From Eopsaltria australis (taxonomy: Eukaryota; Chordata; Aves; Passeriformes; Petroicidae): 64,000 bases of DNA. Where the stretch lies: the NCBI GenBank assembly GCA_034509425.1, contig JAVTVJ010000665.1, positions 558,001-622,000 on the forward strand. Direction: 5' to 3'. The notes below the pieces were generated by a model. That model was not told the origin of the DNA and searched no databases. It saw only the letters and a program-made list of their open reading frames with translations. The first letter of the stretch is position 1. The number at the start of each line of letters is the position of its first letter. The position numbers and the translations under genes are program-made. Of the stretch, positions 61,311-64,000 are shown one piece after another.

Positions 61311-63858
61311 AGATGGTATTTTGTAGCTGTTTCTTATAAACTCTACCTGGGGTGAGTGCATTCAGCAGCTGGATTTGGCAGCTTAGGAGGTCTCCCAGTG
61401 AAAAATTTGAGCTAGGGCAGGTTCTGGGTATCTGGTATTGACGGAAGAGGAACGTGGGGACCAGCACGTCTTCCCAGCTGTTTATGTCTCTCCAGCTGTT
61501 TCTGCTCCTGGGCTCTATTAACCTTATTTCCTCCTGAATATTTCCTTGAGGATCCAGCTCTCCTTGCCTGAACTGGAACAAAGTTCCTGTGGCCAAATCC
61601 TTGGTCCTGGGAGGGCTGAGCGTTGTTCCCCATGCGGGTGGCACCAAAATGTCACCACTTGCAGCATTGTCATCTCCATGTGGGGGTTTGTGTTGGCCTG
61701 AATTCTGCTGCTCTGATTCACTAAAACAAACACCCTGAAACTCTCAGCTGCACAATGTTTTGATGAACTGGACATGGCTGTCATTCCATGTTTTACATTT
61801 CTCTCTTTAAAAATGTGGTTTGTGTATTTAGAAAGTGAAGTTGTTTGATTGCTTAAGTTATTAGTAAGTGCAGAGCTCTGGTTCCTTGGCTGGTACCAAC
61901 CATTACAAATGAAAAATCATCATTACAGCATTCTGTAGAGATTGTTGGAGTTGAATATGATGTGACTGGCAAGTACATCTCACTTGTTCAGATATTCAGG
62001 TGGTTCATGTTTGCTTTCTGGTACCAGTTGTTTCAAAGCTGTAAGGCTTTTTGATTGAAAAAAAAGTGGTTGTTAAATTCAATGGCAGCTTTTAAAAACT
62101 AAATACTAGAGAATTTTGAGAATCATTTTCATTAAAAGCAAAGCTAAAGTATTATTTATTTTAAAAAAAGAGGCATGGAAAATGACCTGAATAAGTCTAA
62201 AGCAGGGCTAAATGGGCTACATTTCAGCTCTGCAAGAGCAGTTCTTGTTTGGTTTTGGTTGCCGTTAGTTGTGAGAAAGATGTTGCAGTACAGCTAACAC
62301 CAGCCTGCCAGGTGTGTGGGAATGGGTCTTGGTGTGCAAGCTTCTTACTTTGGGATGAGGGTGGAACTGCAGCTGATGAAGGTGACAGATGTATTTTGAA
62401 CCCATTATAATATGGTTGATTATTTCAATCAGTACATCTTATTTAGTTAATGAGGTTACTGCTAAGAACAAGCAGAGGCCATAGAAAATGGATGATATTT
62501 GACAGTAATCTCAACCTCTTTTGGAGAGGAGCTGGGTCCAGGCAGGAATGTACAAACAGATCAGTGTTATTCCATAACCCATCACAGTATTTATTAGAAC
62601 CAGCTCTGAAGTTTCCTTGGTAAAGTATTCGTGAAACATGCTGGATACAGAAGGTATCTTGTTTATCCAAGGAAACCAGAGGGGTTATTGAACTGGCACG
62701 GGCAAATGTGCCTTTTAAGGTGAGCAGGTCTGTGGTTTGTACATCTGAGAAAAACACCCACATCCTGGTCACTGACTGGGGGATTGTCTCCTTAAAAGCC
62801 GTAGTTTGAGGAAAAGAACAAGTCATGGAAAGTGTGGTGAGTAACAGGCTAAATGAGGCTGTTGTGTGGTGCTGTGGTGAGAGGGGTGAGTTGGTGGGAA
62901 TGGGAGCTGCCAGTCAGCACAGCTTCCTGGAAAATCTGCCTCTCCTGATAAACATAATCTTGTTTCGTGTTTGAGTTTACTTGAGTGGTGTCTATAAATA
63001 TGTACAAAAAGCAAAGATTTCTTATACCAGAGGGCTTTTTATTTTGTAGGCAAAGATTTAATGAGATTTACTGCCTGGGAGACAAAAAACAAGCCTGATC
63101 AAACTCGGGGGTGGGGGGGGAAAGAAGTTTCTCTCATCACTTGCAGCCTTTCTGTGAGCTCTCAGTGAGAAATGCTGATGTGTTCACACACCTTTGTGTA
63201 GCCTCAGAAGAAATGAGTAAAAATGCTGTGGTCTGTCCTCTGCAGGAGGGTCACGGTGGCCTTGGCTTGCAGTGACTCTTCCCTCTTCAAAATCCCGCGA
63301 TGCTGCAGCTCCGGCGTGGGGTGTGTCGCAGGGATGGTGTGATCCCTCAGCCCTATAAATAGCTGCAGTGTGGGGGGCTTTACTTTCTGTGGAGCTGGCA
63401 GGATGGAGACACGAGCTGTGGCTCCAAGGCGCCAGCTCTGCCAGCAGCTCCAGCCTTGGGCTCCTGTTGGGCACTGGGCATTCCTGGGGCCTTGGCCAGA
63501 TGGTTCAGCCCTTCAGGCTGTGGGGGTGCTCACAGGCCTGGGGCTCAGTCCTGCTGAGGGAGATGATCATTTACCTTTCAGGTTCCTGACAGCATTTGGA
63601 ATAAGCTGAGTTTGCACCATGATCACATTTGCAGAATCTGCTTATTTCTAGAAGTGTGTGAGGGGTTTATGTGAAAAATGCCGTTGAGTTTAATTGTATG
63701 AATGATACGTTTTGGAACTGCCCTCACACACAGAGCTGTGGAGGTACCATTCTGATGAGAAGGTGCAGTGAATGAAGTTCTTAAATGTGACTGGGCAGTG
63801 TGTTCTAGACACGCTAGAAAACAGTCCTGAGCTACAGCAAATGTCAGTCTCAGGATTC

Positions 63859-64000
63859 GTGTGTGCACAGGTGTGTGTGCACAGGTGTGTGTGCACAGGT
63901 GTGGGTGTGTGTGGCTGTGCACAGGTGTGGGTGTGCACAGGTGTGGGTGTGTGTGTGGCTGTGCACAGGTGTGTGTGTGGCTGTGCACAGGTGTGGCTGT
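63859..64000. repeat. GT-rich minisatellite, continues beyond the window
   Basis: Seven copies of TGTGCACAGGTGTG-type units, separated by variable TG and GGGTGTG spacers. The - strand reads as a His/Thr-rich open frame, an artefact of the repeat. The right boundary is not in the window. Confidence 0.93.

Noticed and set aside
63623..63988. His/Thr-rich - strand protein (121 codons)
   Set aside because: It is a direct translation of the GT-rich minisatellite.

Overview
This window is nuclear DNA from a sauropsid, most likely a bird. The evidence is compact protein-coding genes with short introns, many fragments of CR1-type LINEs (including the octamer-like 3' tail), GC-rich exons set in AT-richer introns, and no mammalian SINEs. 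Three multi-exon genes lie head to tail on the + strand. I found no RNA genes, CRISPR arrays or prokaryotic features.

Region 1-19,775 is the 3' two thirds of KDM5B, a JmjC histone H3K4 demethylase. The window opens in an intron. Sixteen coding exons (2,311-19,048) encode 1,033 residues, from the second half of the JmjC domain through the C5HC2 zinc finger, the PLU-1 region, PHD2 and PHD3 to the natural C-terminus. A 3' UTR with an AATAAA signal follows. A 2.7 kb spacer holding a 59-bp minisatellite, CR1 debris and a 32-bp tandem repeat leads to the next gene.

Region 22,380-50,400 is a complete IPO9 (importin-9) gene: CpG-island promoter, 24 coding exons, 1,035 predicted residues, the C-terminal acidic loop and the 3' UTR. 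Intron 8 is a textbook U12-type AT-AC intron. Intron 6 of IPO9 and one KDM5B intron use GC donors.

Region 51,250-64,000 starts with a CpG island carrying three ZNF143/THAP11-like promoter motifs about 60 bp apart, followed by the first nine coding exons (323 residues, the Kelch propeller part) of LZTR1, an adaptor of the CUL3 ubiquitin ligase. No later LZTR1 exon was found in the last 7.9 kb, which holds a CR1 copy, a weak retroelement candidate and a GT-rich minisatellite running off the end.

The three genes work in different processes (chromatin demethylation, nuclear import, RAS-family protein turnover) and look like independent neighbours. In human, KDM5B and IPO9 are both at 1q32.1 but well separated, and LZTR1 is at 22q11, so both adjacencies seen here differ from human. 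I see no clearly undescribed system. The most notable items are the AT-AC intron, the triple promoter motif, the missing second half of LZTR1 and the tandem repeat upstream of IPO9.
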